Below, in pieces: positions 4,855 through 5,361 of a stretch of 5,361 nucleotides of DNA. The DNA is taken from the NCBI GenBank assembly GCA_018894775.1, contig JAHIPG010000152.1, positions 1 to 5,361 on the forward strand, in the 5' to 3' direction. The notes under the pieces are model-generated. The model ran no database searches and was not told the origin of the DNA. It saw only the letters and a program-made list of their open reading frames with translations. Source of the DNA: Nanobdellota archaeon. Lineage in GTDB: Archaea > Nanobdellota > Nanobdellia > SCGC-AAA011-G17 > VGLX01. Made by a program: the position numbers and the translations under genes. Numbering within the stretch: the stretch's first letter is position 1; each line of letters opens with the position of its first letter.

Positions 4855-5361
4855 TCAATATCTAATCTTTAACCTATTAGGAAGAACTTCAAAATTAAAC
4901 TCTTTTCCTTTCTTTTCATAATCACCATTAATCTGCAGGTCAATCTCTCTATCTGTAGTTATCCTAATCTTCTTGCCCTTCTTATAACTCCCAGCCTCAT
5001 TCCTTCCTGTAATTGCTGTTGACATCAACAAATAAGGAATATCATACCTCATAGAATTTAAAGATAAGAAATGCAAGTTACCATCACCAAATTTAGCATT
5101 AGGAACCATCTCTAAACCATAACCATAATAAGGAATCTTTGTAATTATCAATGAAATAGCTTTTTTAACCTCAAACTTTTTCCCATCAATATCAACCTCA
5201 GCATCAGCCCTATCATAACCTTCCATAAAAGATTTTATTGTTGCGTCAGCATACCTCCTAAAACCAGTCTTCTTGTCTCTATATTCTTCACTTTTCTTCA
5301 TAATATGCGCTTCAATACCTATACTTGTCATAAATGCTTTTTTACCTTCACATAAAACAAG
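4855..5361 (-). CDS. Diacylglycerol kinase / YegS-type lipid kinase, C-terminal part (partial)
   Basis: The frame is open to the window edge, and 168 residues plus the TGA stop are visible. It matches the C-terminal domain of the DAGK/YegS/BmrU lipid kinase family: MTSIGIEAHI (11-20) corresponds to the family's nucleotide-domain exit strand, followed by a helical stretch, a DIDGKKFEVKKA strand pair, PYYGYGLEMVPNAKFGDGNLHF (77-98) with the family's P-x-A-x-x-D-G pattern, and a closing KIRITTDREIDLQINGD...FEVLPNRLKIRY. Such kinases phosphorylate diacylglycerol or related lipids at the membrane; the GGDGT ATP-binding half would lie beyond the window. The usual DGE turn near the end is NGD here. 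An ATG at 5331 is not the start, because family sequence continues upstream of it. Substrate cannot be told; archaeal members may act on archaeal lipid precursors. Confidence 0.72.
   Translation of the reverse strand, partial: LVLCEGKKAFMTSIGIEAHIMKKSEEYRDKKTGFRRYADATIKSFMEGYDRADAEVDIDGKKFEVKKAISLIITKIPYYGYGLEMVPNAKFGDGNLHFLSLNSMRYDIPYLLMSTAITGRNEAGSYKKGKKIRITTDREIDLQINGDYEKKGKEFNFEVLPNRLKIRY

Noticed and set aside
5301..5331. Complete small protein starting at ATG 5331, or at ATG 5301 with a TATA-like AGCATTTATG upstream as a leaderless gene
   Set aside because: Codons upstream to the window edge continue the lipid kinase pattern in the same frame, so both ATGs are internal and the TATA resemblance is coincidental.
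1..5361. tRNA, rRNA, riboswitch and CRISPR arrays
   Set aside because: No cloverleaf, rRNA-like block, conserved riboswitch core or regularly spaced repeat set was found by eye; a covariance-model search would settle the RNA question.

Overview
This AT-rich window looks like a stretch of archaeal chromosome, plausibly from a small-genome, host- or community-dependent lineage such as DPANN. The lineage is inferred. The evidence is three TATA-like elements. Two of them lie about 30 bases before the ATG of minus-strand genes that have no Shine-Dalgarno sequence (ygiQ and tnpB), which is the layout of archaeal leaderless genes. The third lies upstream of pnuC, about 26 bases before a predicted transcript start. 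The C-terminal style of the TnpB also fits an archaeal host.

Layout: bases 1-33 appear to be the last codons of an upstream plus-strand gene, followed by a T-rich tract. Bases 34-146 form a control region with a TATA box, a near-perfect 27-base inverted repeat at the predicted transcript start, and a strong ribosome binding site. These serve a two-gene plus-strand operon: pnuC (147-845) and a NadR-type bifunctional enzyme (829-1845), overlapping by 17 bases. Together they form a complete nicotinamide riboside salvage route: PnuC brings the riboside in, the kinase domain makes NMN, and the adenylyltransferase domain makes NAD. NadR carries no DNA-binding domain here, so the inverted repeat must answer to another factor or act as an RNA hairpin.

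Converging on nadR, with 6 bases between stops, is a minus-strand YgiQ-family radical SAM gene (1852-3414). Upstream of it lies an IS200/IS605-type element of the TnpB-only (IS1341-like) form: tnpB at 3486-4691, a candidate right end with a hairpin and omega-RNA at about 3455, and a less certain left end near 4853. The element appears to have landed in the short gap between ygiQ and the gene at the right edge. Its predicted guide segment coincides with the ygiQ core promoter.

The right edge holds the C-terminal 168 codons of a minus-strand gene open to the window end, recognisable as the C-terminal domain of a diacylglycerol kinase/YegS-type lipid kinase. No tRNA, rRNA or CRISPR array was seen. 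Nothing here is clearly a new system. The points most worth checking are the pnuC operator or hairpin, the altered RuvC-III motif and zinc finger of TnpB, and the TnpB guide lying on the neighbouring promoter.
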